Shown here in pieces: positions 45,054 to 53,436 of a stretch of DNA of 64,000 bases. The stretch is from Bacillota bacterium (GTDB lineage Bacteria > Bacillota_A > Clostridia > Lachnospirales > Lachnospiraceae). The stretch spans positions 40,210 to 104,209 of the forward strand of contig JAEZTQ010000056.1 of the NCBI GenBank assembly GCA_023443625.1, in the 5' to 3' direction. The notes under the pieces are model-generated. The model saw nothing but the letters and a program-made list of their open reading frames with translations. It searched no databases and was not told where the DNA came from. A program made the position numbers and the translations under genes. The number at the start of each line of letters is the position of its first letter. The first letter of the stretch is position 1.

Positions 45054-45283
45054 GGTACATTGGCAATACTAATCTATTTTTACTTCCGGATATAACCTTC
45101 GGTAATACTAAGCCTTTGTCTTGTCCCTTGAAACAGTCTGTCGGAGTTAAGCGACATCCTTGTCGCTAACTCCTAAAATGTCCATCCTTGGACATTTTCC
45201 AGACTTCATCGCTCCAAGCCAAAAGCAAGTATTACCATGAAGGTTATAAAGTCAGACAAATAGATTAGTTTTGCCAATGTACC
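45054..45283. repeat. Large nested palindrome A (230 bp)
   Basis: Outer arms 45054-45079 and 45258-45283 (26 bp, one mismatch; left begins GGTACATTGGCAATACTAAT). Second arms TATAACCTTCGGTAATAC (45091-45108) and 45229-45248 (two-base bulge). Within lie two hairpins: 45143-45156/45161-45173 (GGAGTTA-GCGACA type, one bulge, 4-nt loop) and 45175-45183/45190-45198 (AAAATGTCC/GGACATTTT), plus AGTCTG/CAGACT closing pairs. It resembles a multibranched RNA fold. It starts 13 bp after the argG stop; no frame inside. Confidence 0.82.
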
Positions 45284-45387
45284 TGAGCTTATAAATCTTG
45301 TTAAAAACACTCCTTGATTTTACTATATGTGTACTTTCAGAGACTGTTTTTATTTTATAGGACGATTTTTTCCTAAGGATTTAATAA

Positions 45388-45453
45388 AAAGCCCCACAGG
45401 CATAGCTTTTACTCTTTAAACAAGAAGAGATAAGGCTATGCCCGTGGGGCTTT
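45388..45453. terminator. Bidirectional terminator between argG and the hydrolase gene
   Basis: 19-bp stem AAAGCCCCACAGGCATAGC with its complement at 45435-45453 (one mismatch), loop with a further small TCTT/AAGA pairing; A-run on the left, TTTCTTTT on the right, so it can work in both directions. Confidence 0.88.
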
Positions 45454-45459
45454 CTTTTA

Positions 45460-46359
45460 CTACTTCATATATTTACTTAAAAATTCTTCTACTCTTTTTT
45501 GATAGCCTTCCCGATTAACACAACAGCTTTCTGCATGCTTTGCTTTGCTTACCAGATATATTGCTTTATTTTTCTTTTTACAGGTATACATTATCTTCGA
45601 CATATAGGTAGGCACAAAATTATCCCGTTTTCCGTGGATAAATAAAATTGGGGTATTCGTTCTGCTGGTTATTTTTATGGGCGATACCTCCTTGAAGAGA
45701 AATCCTGCTCTGATATAGGCAATACTACTCTCAATGGGTATCAAAAATCTTGGAAGATGATAATACTCCTTCAATTGATGACGAAGTAAAACCCCCAAAT
45801 CAGAATAAGCACAGTCGGCAATAACACAGGAGACCCTTTTATCAATCTCCAAATGTAAGAGAACTGTTGCTGCTCCCATGGATTCCCCATGGGTTATAAT
45901 TTTGCACTTCTTTCCAAATCTATCATAACACCAATCAATAACCTTCTTTAGATCATATTTTTCAAAATATCCCATAGTTGTAAAGCATTTATCACTCTTA
46001 CCATGATTACGATGATCATACATTACTACAGTAAAACCAAGCATGATAAAGATTTCAGCATATTTAATACTTTCATATTTAGCCATGCCTAGACCGTGAC
46101 AGAGAACTGCAACCTTTATTTCCTGATCCTGAGCAATATTATCAGGTGGCTCTATTAATTCACAGGATAGTATACAGCCATAATCAGATACAATACGAAA
46201 GGCTTCTTTTTTCCAACTTTCGTACTTATGGCTGTCAATCTTCCTACAGCGGACTTCTCTTTGAAATCCCTTATCATAGGTGAGCATTCTCGGCTTAATT
46301 AATAAACTTGATAAACACCAGAGCCATTGACATATATATAAAAGAAACAATCGAAACAC
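45460..46359 (-). CDS. Alpha/beta hydrolase, membrane-anchored
   Basis: 299 aa. N-terminal hydrophobic segment (about 1-22), then an alpha/beta hydrolase fold with CHGLGMAKYE (oxyanion region), YDHRNHGKSD, the nucleophile Ser in THGESMGAAT (G-x-S-x-G, about residue 160), an Asp in HGKRDNFVP and a His in KAKHAES. The lid region is of the peptidase S9/BAAT-like type. Substrate unknown. GTG start with GGAG eight bases upstream. Shares its terminator with argG. Confidence 0.85.
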   Translation of the reverse strand: MFRLFLLYICQWLWCLSSLLIKPRMLTYDKGFQREVRCRKIDSHKYESWKKEAFRIVSDYGCILSCELIEPPDNIAQDQEIKVAVLCHGLGMAKYESIKYAEIFIMLGFTVVMYDHRNHGKSDKCFTTMGYFEKYDLKKVIDWCYDRFGKKCKIITHGESMGAATVLLHLEIDKRVSCVIADCAYSDLGVLLRHQLKEYYHLPRFLIPIESSIAYIRAGFLFKEVSPIKITSRTNTPILFIHGKRDNFVPTYMSKIMYTCKKKNKAIYLVSKAKHAESCCVNREGYQKRVEEFLSKYMK

Positions 46360-46501
46360 CTTATCATCTCCAGCCTTTTATCAGTAATAATACCCTCAAA
46401 ATAAAAGGATTATTCTCTCTGGGAGCTGAAGCTAATAATTAACTTATAGGACTTTTCCTTTTTAAGCAACAAAGGATTCCATATAGGGTTTTACTAATCT
46501 T

Positions 46502-47329
46502 TTATTTTGAATCCTCGGGAATAAAGCTGTCAAAGATAAACAGCTCGTAGAACCTTTTGCTAGCTTCATAATCCTTTTGATTCTGTATGGTCCAGGCAAC
46601 AGTTTTTACTCTATAAAGCTTACGACAAAGGTTAAAGGATAAACTTGTTTTATAAACATGATGATAAGAAATAAAGTCCGGTTTTGTGTAAAAATTTAAT
46701 AGCAAGTGTTTTAAAATAAAATATTGAAACCGATTACCATCAATCTTCTCTTTCAAGAAATCTGTAGAAAGCTGCCCCCTTACCACCTTGGGATAATGTT
46801 TTTTATACCAAGCTAATCCAAAGGGATTAAAAGACTGTATGCAATAATTCCCCTGATATTCTGTCAGTTCCTTGGAGACTGCCCTACCAATACTATCTGC
46901 TGTCCAGGGTATCTTTAACTCAACGATGAGCGGAACTTTTCCATTCACCAGCTCTAGAACTTCTCTTAATGTAGGTATCTTCTCCTGGGATCGAAACAAT
47001 TGATATAGTCCTAATTCTTCATAATTATGCTCAGAAATCTTTAAATCCACTTTACAGGCACGTTTTAGATTATAGTCATGAAAAACCACAGGAACTTTAT
47101 CCTTTGTAAGCTGTACATCCAGTTCAATACCATAACCATGCTCTACTGCTAGTCTAAAGGCCTCCAGAGAATTCTCCGGCGCCTGAGATTTATTGTTATG
47201 AAGCCCCCGGTGTGCATAAAGCCACCCATCTAATTTCTTGCTGTCTGGATTAGGACGAAGCTTTGGCATAATTACCAACAAATATAAAATAATAATTACC
47301 ACTACAATTAAAACAATGTATATTAGCAT
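46502..47329 (-). CDS. Glycerophosphodiester phosphodiesterase family protein
   Basis: 275 aa. One N-terminal membrane helix (about 2-20), then a TIM-barrel GDPD domain with the catalytic AHRGLHNN (His-Arg), APENSLEAF, GIELDVQLTKDKVPVVFHD (Glu-Asp metal site and second His) and KVPLIVELKIPW. It would hydrolyse glycerophosphodiesters to glycerol 3-phosphate and an alcohol, probably at the membrane surface. Weak ribosome site. 17 bp after the MFS gene. Confidence 0.88.
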   Translation of the reverse strand: MLIYIVLIVVVIIILYLLVIMPKLRPNPDSKKLDGWLYAHRGLHNNKSQAPENSLEAFRLAVEHGYGIELDVQLTKDKVPVVFHDYNLKRACKVDLKISEHNYEELGLYQLFRSQEKIPTLREVLELVNGKVPLIVELKIPWTADSIGRAVSKELTEYQGNYCIQSFNPFGLAWYKKHYPKVVRGQLSTDFLKEKIDGNRFQYFILKHLLLNFYTKPDFISYHHVYKTSLSFNLCRKLYRVKTVAWTIQNQKDYEASKRFYELFIFDSFIPEDSK

Positions 47330-47346
47330 GCAAATTACTCCATTCT

Positions 47347-48642
47347 TTAGTCTTCCCCATCAAAATGTTCTATTAGATTTTTCTTCTTCTCTGGTCTATT
47401 ATCACCATGTTTTACAAAAAGCATGGTGATAAGGGATGCTAAGGAAAATATCACTGCATAGGGGAATAGGATACGATAGGATACATGTTCTAGAAGTGCT
47501 CCCGATACAATTGGTGTTATAATCTGGGAGGACATGGAGAACATATAGTAAATACCCGTATACTTACCAACATCCCCACCCTTACACATTTCCACCACCA
47601 TGGGATAGGAATTAACACTAATAGCTGCCCAGCCAATACCCGTAAAGGCAAAGACTACATTAACCCAAGAGGAATAATTAACGAAGAGTGTTCCACAGAG
47701 ATAGGAGGCTGTCATCAAAACAATTCCTCCAATAATAGTCTTCTTCCTACCAAAACGAGAGGAAATAAAGCCAATGGGTATGTAGCTGACAATTGCAGCT
47801 CCCGTTGCCACCAATAGGGCATTAACAAAGCCACCACTCTCTAATTTCCAAACCACTTCTGCATACCTGGAATAAGCCGTTGTGACTGCATTATAAGCAA
47901 AAAACCATAAGAATATGGATGCAAGAATAAAGAAGAAGCTTTTTCTAACATCCTTAGACATTCCCATAAACTCTTTGCTATGGCTATCCTCTTTTTCCTC
48001 CCATATAGGTTCTGGTTCTTCCTCGGCATTATTCACTTGTAATGCCAGTTTTTTCTCCCGTATGGTTATGACTAATACTGCCACCGCAAAAACCATAATT
48101 GCAGATACGGCTAGAAACACACTGGTATAGTCGTCTCTACCTTCAACTTTTTTTATTAATAATTTAATTGCAAACAGGGCATATATACCGCCAATAGCAC
48201 CCATGAGATTAATAATGGCATTGGCCTTACTTCTTAAGGGCTTAGGTGTGATATCCGGCATAAGCGCTACCGTTGGTGAACGATAGGAACCCATAGCTAA
48301 TAGGACAATACCCAAAGCAATCAAATACAAGGGGAGACTTTCCATATCTGCTGCTTTCGGTAATAAGGTCATGGTAATAACTGCAGCAATTGTTCCAAGA
48401 ATAATAAAAGGTGTACGTTTGCCTAAAGGTGTATTTGTCTTATCAGAAAGAGCCCCAAAGAACGGTAATAACAACAAAGCAAGGACATTATCCAAGGCCA
48501 TCAAAATACCTGTTACCGTTTCTCCCAGTTTAAAAGTATTTTTTAACATTAAGGGTATAATATTGTCGTACATCTGCCAAAAAGCACAAATGGATAAAAA
48601 CGCAAGTCCTACAAAGAATGTCCTCCTATAGTTTAGCTTCAT
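47347..48642 (-). CDS. MFS transporter of the GPH/SLC45 type
   Basis: 431 aa with about 12 membrane helices. The loop GALSDKTNTPLGKRTPFI (about 60-77) is the Asp/Arg motif found in sugar-proton/cation symporters such as SLC45 and GPH members; a central cytosolic loop (about 195-230) is acidic. Transport of a disaccharide is likely by family but unproven. AGGAGGT before the ATG. Downstream GDPD gene suggests a common transcript. Confidence 0.8.
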   Translation of the reverse strand: MKLNYRRTFFVGLAFLSICAFWQMYDNIIPLMLKNTFKLGETVTGILMALDNVLALLLLPFFGALSDKTNTPLGKRTPFIILGTIAAVITMTLLPKAADMESLPLYLIALGIVLLAMGSYRSPTVALMPDITPKPLRSKANAIINLMGAIGGIYALFAIKLLIKKVEGRDDYTSVFLAVSAIMVFAVAVLVITIREKKLALQVNNAEEEPEPIWEEKEDSHSKEFMGMSKDVRKSFFFILASIFLWFFAYNAVTTAYSRYAEVVWKLESGGFVNALLVATGAAIVSYIPIGFISSRFGRKKTIIGGIVLMTASYLCGTLFVNYSSWVNVVFAFTGIGWAAISVNSYPMVVEMCKGGDVGKYTGIYYMFSMSSQIITPIVSGALLEHVSYRILFPYAVIFSLASLITMLFVKHGDNRPEKKKNLIEHFDGED

Positions 48643-48693
48643 ACCTCCTCCATTCTGCCCGCTAATGCAAGCTGCCTCTTATTAAATTGTTTG

Positions 48694-48826
48694 CTACTAT
48701 TCTAATAATTTACTACTATTCTAATTATTTGCTACTACTCTAATGATTTACTACTATTCTTATTATTTGCTACTATTTTTATAATTTACTACTATTCTTA
48801 TGATTTACTACTATTTCTAATAATTT
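48694..48826. repeat. 19-bp tandem repeat, seven copies, ending in a gene
   Basis: CTACTATTCTAATAATTTA-like units begin at 48694, 48713, 48732, 48751, 48770, 48789 and 48808, an exact 19-bp period with point changes. The last unit contains the TAG stop (48817-48819) of the TrmH-type methylase gene. No direct-repeat/spacer pattern, so not CRISPR. Confidence 0.88.
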
Positions 48827-49581
48827 GTTACCTCCTTATTAACCGTTGTAAATACATATGCTCCTATCCCCACAGCAATGGTAAGGTTTAAGGAGTCCAC
48901 ATCCTGAGACTGAGGAATAAAGATACTGATTCCTAGCTCTTTATATGAATCAGGAAGCCCCGTCGCCTCATTTCCAAAAACCAGTGAATATAGTTCTGTT
49001 TTCGGACATTGTTCTAAGGTTAAGGTGTTCTCACCATCCAGCATAAAAGTAAAGATATCATGTTGGTTAAACTCTTGTCTGTATTCATCAAAGGACTGAT
49101 ACAAGTTAAAATTCAACTTAAATAATGCTCCCATTGATGATCTGATCGTCTTAGGATTATAGATATCAGCTCCTGGTAATATAATAGCAATATCATAGAT
49201 TCCAAACCCTACAGCAGTACGTAGTATAGTCCCCAGGTTACCCATATTACTAGGATTCACCAAGACGATATGGGGCTTATGGGATGAAAGCTTCCCCCTA
49301 TACTTATGGAAAATTCCTGCGACATAGCAGTTTTCTTTGTCACTCAACTTTGTAATTAATTTATTGTTAAACTCTAGAGGAATATTCGCCTCCCGACAAA
49401 GCCTTTGCAAATTCTCTACGTCGGTAAAGCTTGTATCTACCAATACCTTACCTACTTGTCCCGGCTTTGATTTAATCAGCTCATAGGTTGGAAATGCACC
49501 TAAGGTGTAGGAATAATCTCCATCCTTCTTATAAGGTTTTATCTGCTCTGTATGACTAGCTGTCATCCTGTCATTTTTCAT
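48817..49581 (-). CDS. SpoU/TrmH-family RNA 2'-O-methyltransferase
   Basis: About 254 aa. C-terminal SPOUT knot with motif 1 VNPSNMGNLGTILRTAVGFG, motif 2 LVFGNEATGLP and motif 3 IPQSQDVDSLNLTIAVGIGAYVF. A shorter N-terminal region (about 100 aa) with substrate-like function. It would methylate a 2'-O ribose in tRNA or rRNA; the target is not clear. The frame opens at 49593; the ATG at 49581 is preceded by GAGGG. Its last codons lie in the 19-bp tandem repeat. Confidence 0.88.
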   Translation of the reverse strand: MKNDRMTASHTEQIKPYKKDGDYSYTLGAFPTYELIKSKPGQVGKVLVDTSFTDVENLQRLCREANIPLEFNNKLITKLSDKENCYVAGIFHKYRGKLSSHKPHIVLVNPSNMGNLGTILRTAVGFGIYDIAIILPGADIYNPKTIRSSMGALFKLNFNLYQSFDEYRQEFNQHDIFTFMLDGENTLTLEQCPKTELYSLVFGNEATGLPDSYKELGISIFIPQSQDVDSLNLTIAVGIGAYVFTTVNKEVTNY

Positions 49582-49620
49582 TATTTCCCTCATTCCTGCG
49601 CATGTCTTTTGCGCATATAA

Positions 49621-49652
49621 AGTTTTTGCCGAGGATTACGCAGGCACAAACT
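49621..49652. repeat. Dispersed palindromic repeat, copy 2
   Basis: AGTTTTTGCC and GGCACAAACT (one mismatch to a perfect stem) around the loop GAGGATTACGCA; identical to copy 1 at 4379-4410 over 27 nt (49628-49654). Followed at 49661-49681 by another hairpin (GAAAGATTT/AAATCTTTC, 3-nt loop), and preceded by a TGCGCA...TGCGCA-type dyad. Sits upstream of the TrmH-type gene start. Confidence 0.8.
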
Positions 49653-49747
49653 TTGCGAGCGAAAGATTTTTCAAATCTTTCACTCTTTCCTCCATGACAT
49701 CAGCTTAGAATATCCTTACTCTAAAGTAAACTGATGCTATAATAATT

Positions 49748-49773
49748 AAAGTCGTATCATAAGATACGACTTT
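49748..49773 (-). terminator. Hairpin after the DegV gene
   Basis: Perfect 11-bp stem AAAGTCGTATC / GATACGACTTT with a 4-nt loop, followed on the minus strand by TAATTATTATA. 40 bp past the DegV stop; likely intrinsic terminator. Confidence 0.7.
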
Positions 49774-49812
49774 ATCATAATTATACTAAGATTAAATCAG
49801 AATGCAAATAGT

Positions 49813-50688
49813 TTATTTGCTCTTTTCCCCCATAAATGTTAAGGCCAACATCCCTGGCCCTGTATGAGTTCCGATAACCGGGCCGATTTTGGAGATAATG
49901 ACTTCCTTTACTAAATTCCTATCTCGAATAAGTTGTTCAAGTTCCTGTGCTTGGGCAAGTTCATCGCCATGGGCAATAATAACTGTCTGGGTATCCAGTT
50001 CTTTTCCTTCCTCGGCTAGCTTATTCACAAGGAAATCAAGCTCGGCTTTAGATCCTCTAATTTTACTTACAACCGTAAGCTTTCCTAAATCATCGGTACT
50101 AAGAACAGGCCTGATCTTCAGAGCAGTTCCGACAAATGCTTCAATGGTATTAATTCTTCCACCACGTTTTAAATAAAATAAGTCTTTCACTGTAAACCAA
50201 TGACGAGCAGATCTCTTATTCTCTTCCACCCATTCTCTTAGCTGATCAATATCTAAGCCCTTTTTCTTCTGCATTGCTGCATTCAACACCAAAAGTCCTT
50301 CTCCAATAGAAGCACATAAAGAATCAACACTATATATTTTTCTTTCAGGGAATTCTTCTACTAAGTCTCTAAGCACAATCTGAGACGTATTATAAGTTCC
50401 ACTTAGGCCAGAGGAAAAGGATATGTAAATGAGATCCAGGCCTTGCTTTAATATATCTGTGAAGCAGTCAATGAACACAGCAGGAGTTATCTGGGTTGTA
50501 TGTGAAACTGAACCATTTTTTAACTTACCGTAAAACTCCTCGATTGGCAACTCTCTTTCATCTGGATAATGGGTATACTCCACATCATCAACACTAACTC
50601 CCATTGGAAGTATCATAATCCCATATTCTTCGATGATACTTGCCGGTAAATCCAGTGTTGCATCACTAACAATAACATACTGACTCAT
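49813..50688 (-). CDS. DegV-family fatty-acid-binding protein
   Basis: 291 aa. Two-domain DegV fold with the N-terminal YVIVSDATLDLPASI, the TTQITPAVF and SFSSGLSGTYNTSQI lipid-carboxylate binding motifs (about 58-66, 92-106) and the C-terminal IGPVIGTHTGPGMLAL. Such proteins (FakB) deliver exogenous fatty acids to a FakA kinase; no fakA is seen nearby. AAGGAG before the ATG. Transcribed alone, with a terminator behind it. Confidence 0.93.
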   Translation of the reverse strand: MSQYVIVSDATLDLPASIIEEYGIMILPMGVSVDDVEYTHYPDERELPIEEFYGKLKNGSVSHTTQITPAVFIDCFTDILKQGLDLIYISFSSGLSGTYNTSQIVLRDLVEEFPERKIYSVDSLCASIGEGLLVLNAAMQKKKGLDIDQLREWVEENKRSARHWFTVKDLFYLKRGGRINTIEAFVGTALKIRPVLSTDDLGKLTVVSKIRGSKAELDFLVNKLAEEGKELDTQTVIIAHGDELAQAQELEQLIRDRNLVKEVIISKIGPVIGTHTGPGMLALTFMGEKSK

Positions 50689-50868
50689 TTAATAAACTCC
50701 TTCTAATTATCAATTTATTCAAGCGAACTAATAGCAATTTTATTTAGTATACCTATATAGATTTATCTACTTTTTCAAACTCATATTTCATTTTACTACG
50801 AAATCACCCCTATGTGCAAGCCACAATCCATGATAATTGTATTATTTATCAATGTTAATCCTTGGACA

Positions 50869-51792
50869 TCATATTAGGTTGGCCAGAATCATCACAATTG
50901 GAATTGAAAATAGTGATAATATTGTCGTTAAAGCAAATATTTCCGAAGCATAAAGGTAATTCTTATTGTATCGTATGGAGAACAAATTTACTGTTACTGC
51001 TGTCGGACAGGCACATGCAAGGATTGAGGTAAGCAAGACTGTCCTTGGAATAGGTAAAAGACTAAATAAAAATAACATAACCATGGGTATAATAATTAAT
51101 TTAAATAGAGCAATGTAATAAATTCTTATCTTAGTAAATAATTTTATAATATTTGTTTGGGCTATGGTAACCCCTGCTACTAACATAGCCATGGGTGTAT
51201 TCATATCTGCTATATATGTAAATGTCTTGTTAACAATATCCGGTAACATAATTTTGCTTATAAAAAAGATAAATCCTATAACAGTAGCTAGGATAGCTGG
51301 AGATAACATTGCTTTTATTACAGATTTTTTATCATTTTTACCTGACATGGTTATTAAACCATGGGTCCATATGACCAGGTTAAATACTGTAATATAAGCT
51401 GTTAAGTAGAATACACCTTCACTTTGAAAGATTCCATTCACCAAAGGGATACCCATAAAACCGCAATTAGAATAAATAATAGCAAAACGCTCAATGGCTA
51501 AATCCTCTTTATTCTTCTTGCTTCTTATTACTATCTTGGATAAAAAAATACTTAACAAATGAGTAGCAAAGGCTAATATAATTGATACCAACAGACCGGA
51601 TAATAAAGAAGTATCAAACTCACGCTGATAGGCAAGAAAAATCACTAAGGGATTAATAAGAAGTAATACCAGTTCCGATAATTTTTTATTCATATTCTGG
51701 TCAATCAACTTGACCTTATAACATAAAATTCCCACCACTATAATTAAAAACATAATAATAATTTGGTTAAATGCTGTAACTGCAAGTGACAT
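50869..51792 (-). CDS. AEC-family transporter (auxin efflux carrier type)
   Basis: 307 aa with about ten membrane helices and the typical internal symmetry of the AEC family. N-terminal IIMFLIIVVGILCYKVKLID and the GFMGIPLVNGIF and LLTSILACACPTAVTVNLFS segments fit. Bacterial members often move malate, malonate or other carboxylates; substrate unknown. AAAGGAAAG lies upstream. Diverges from mntP. Confidence 0.87.
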   Translation of the reverse strand: MSLAVTAFNQIIIMFLIIVVGILCYKVKLIDQNMNKKLSELVLLLINPLVIFLAYQREFDTSLLSGLLVSIILAFATHLLSIFLSKIVIRSKKNKEDLAIERFAIIYSNCGFMGIPLVNGIFQSEGVFYLTAYITVFNLVIWTHGLITMSGKNDKKSVIKAMLSPAILATVIGFIFFISKIMLPDIVNKTFTYIADMNTPMAMLVAGVTIAQTNIIKLFTKIRIYYIALFKLIIIPMVMLFLFSLLPIPRTVLLTSILACACPTAVTVNLFSIRYNKNYLYASEIFALTTILSLFSIPIVMILANLI

Positions 51793-52129
51793 AATCTACC
51801 CACTTTCCTTTCATGTAAACACTCCTGTTGTTATTGGAAGTCACCTATTAAGAAGTATTATCTTAAGACTTAAATTCATTACAAATAGTATTTATAACTA
51901 CAATTATCTATTATGCACTTTTTTATTGATTTGTACAAGTAAAAATAGTATTATGTATGTTGTGCCACTGTTCATAATCAATTATTCTTGATACTTACAT
52001 ACTCAAAAGTATTGTCTTTTGATGGAATGATGTATTAGCATAGGCTTATTATTGTATATCATGGCTTTGTCCTTCTTTTTATCATATTACGATGGAATTG
52101 CCAGTATACTAAATAAAAAGGAGGCTAAT
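51793..52129. other. Divergent intergenic region AEC transporter-mntP
   Basis: 337 bp. Plus-strand promoter at 51926-51954 for mntP. An ATACTT/AAGTAT dyad occurs near 51996-52018. I looked for a yybP-ykoY manganese riboswitch before mntP and did not see its GGGGAGUA-like core or paired arms. Confidence 0.6.
51926..51954 (+). promoter_or_regulatory. Predicted promoter upstream of mntP
   Basis: TTGATT (51926-51931), 17-bp spacer, TATTAT (51949-51954). Gives a leader of about 170 nt before the mntP start. Confidence 0.5.
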
Positions 52130-52696
52130 ATGGGTCTTATCACACTTATTTTTCTTGCTCTAGGATTAACTGCCGATGCCTTTGCTGTCTCAGTATCGAA
52201 TGGAATGTGTTATTGTAATGTTACGAAAAAAAACGCTATTAAGACCGGTTTAATCTTCGGTTTTTTTCAGGCTCTCATGCCCATGTCAGGCTATTATCTA
52301 GGGAAATCTTTTTCCTCTGTAGTTCAGCGTTATCAGCATTGGATTGCCTTAATACTCCTAAGCATTATCGGAATTAATATGCTGGTTGAAGCATATAAGG
52401 ATAGGAATAATACAGATACCTCCCATTGTTCTGATAGTACTTTTACTGTTAAAAAATTATTGGTACAAGGTGTTGCTACCAGCATTGATGCTCTGGCAGC
52501 CGGTGTTAGTTTTGCTGTCCTGGATATTAATATTTTTACTGCTTCCATCCTAATTGGCTGCATCACCTTATGCTGCTGTATCGTCGGTGTATATATTGGT
52601 AGAATCTTTGGAGCCTTACTGGGCTTAAGGGCAAGATTTCTAGGAGGCTTCATTTTGATATTTATTGGTCTGAAAATCTTTATTGAAAATTTATGA
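52130..52696 (+). CDS. mntP: Manganese efflux pump MntP
   Basis: 188 aa, six membrane helices, two related halves. Acid residues of the export path are seen in GLTADAFAVSVSNGM (helix 1) and GVATSIDALAAGVSF (helix 4), as in MntP. Exports Mn(II) to avoid excess. The frame opens at 52052, but AAGGAGG five bases before the ATG at 52130 sets the start. Expression is usually Mn-controlled; no riboswitch recognised. Confidence 0.92.
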   Translation: MGLITLIFLALGLTADAFAVSVSNGMCYCNVTKKNAIKTGLIFGFFQALMPMSGYYLGKSFSSVVQRYQHWIALILLSIIGINMLVEAYKDRNNTDTSHCSDSTFTVKKLLVQGVATSIDALAAGVSFAVLDINIFTASILIGCITLCCCIVGVYIGRIFGALLGLRARFLGGFILIFIGLKIFIENL

Positions 52697-52783
52697 TTTT
52701 GCTTTTTAATAACCGATTAAGTTATGTCGGTCTGTGAATAATAAGTAGAGATTTAAATTTTAATGAGAATGGGAGGAAAGCAA

Positions 52784-53416
52784 GTGAATTACAAGGATTG
52801 TTTTAATACACTTCCGCAATTGGAAACCAAACGTCTTTTATTACGCCAAATAACACAAAGCCCCAAAGACGGAAGCGATAGTCTGGAATTCATTAATGAT
52901 TTTAGTGTATATCGTTATTGGGGTGTCTATGATGAATCAAAGGATATGGATGGACGTCATCGCCCAAAGAAAAAATCTAGTCTGGATTACCATTATAAAA
53001 CTACTATGAAGGAATACAAAGCAGGGCGAGAACTCACATGGCTGATGGAATTAAAAGAAACACAAAAAGTCATTGGCGAAATTGTTTTATATGATTTTCG
53101 CTTACAAAAGCAAGCAGACATTGGTTATCGCATCAATCAAAACTACTGGGGACAAGGATTTGCGCCGGAAGCCGGAGAAGCTATGCTAAAGATTGCCTTC
53201 GAAGGATTAGATTTAAGCCGCTTGCAAATAAGGTGTTTTGCCAACAATCCAGGTTCAATAAGAGTTGCCCAAAAACTAGGGTTTCGGGAGGAAGGTATGA
53301 TAAAGCAGGGAGCTATCATTAACGTCATGACGGATTATTATATCTTTGGACTTCTAAAAGAAGAATATTTAAAAAATCCTATTAATGATAATCGTGTTAT
53401 AATAAAAGGTAATTAA
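52784..53416 (+). CDS. GNAT-family N-acetyltransferase (RimJ/RimL-like)
   Basis: About 210 aa. Begins ETKRLLLRQI-type (QLETKRLLLRQITQS), with DIGYRINQNYWGQGFAPEAGEAML (acetyl-CoA pyrophosphate loop) and CFANNPGSIRVAQKLGFREEG, the RimJ/L form. Probably acetylates a protein N-terminus or a small molecule; target unknown. The frame opens at 52763; GGAGG seven bases before a GTG at 52784 is the better start. Followed after 20 bp by the HAD gene. Confidence 0.88.
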   Translation: MNYKDCFNTLPQLETKRLLLRQITQSPKDGSDSLEFINDFSVYRYWGVYDESKDMDGRHRPKKKSSLDYHYKTTMKEYKAGRELTWLMELKETQKVIGEIVLYDFRLQKQADIGYRINQNYWGQGFAPEAGEAMLKIAFEGLDLSRLQIRCFANNPGSIRVAQKLGFREEGMIKQGAIINVMTDYYIFGLLKEEYLKNPINDNRVIIKGN

Positions 53417-53436
53417 CTTCCACGAAAGGAGACCAT

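Larger units (their letters stand above)
45041..45459. other. argG-hydrolase intergenic region
   Basis: 420 bp between converging genes. It contains the 230-bp nested palindrome A (45054-45283), a short stretch with TTTTATAGGACGATTTTTTCCTAAGGAT (weak dyad near 45355-45380) and a strong bidirectional terminator (45388-45453). No coding frame. Confidence 0.75.

Noticed and set aside
45054..45283. Group II intron or transposon with enzyme
   Set aside because: Too short, no reverse transcriptase or transposase frame, no domain V-like end; kept as a structured repeat of unknown nature.
48694..48826. Possible CRISPR array
   Set aside because: Units are contiguous 19-bp repeats with no unique spacers and no cas genes; simple tandem repeat.
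51793..52129. Possible yybP-ykoY (Mn) riboswitch before mntP
   Set aside because: The conserved core and flanking helices are not seen; only a promoter and a weak dyad.
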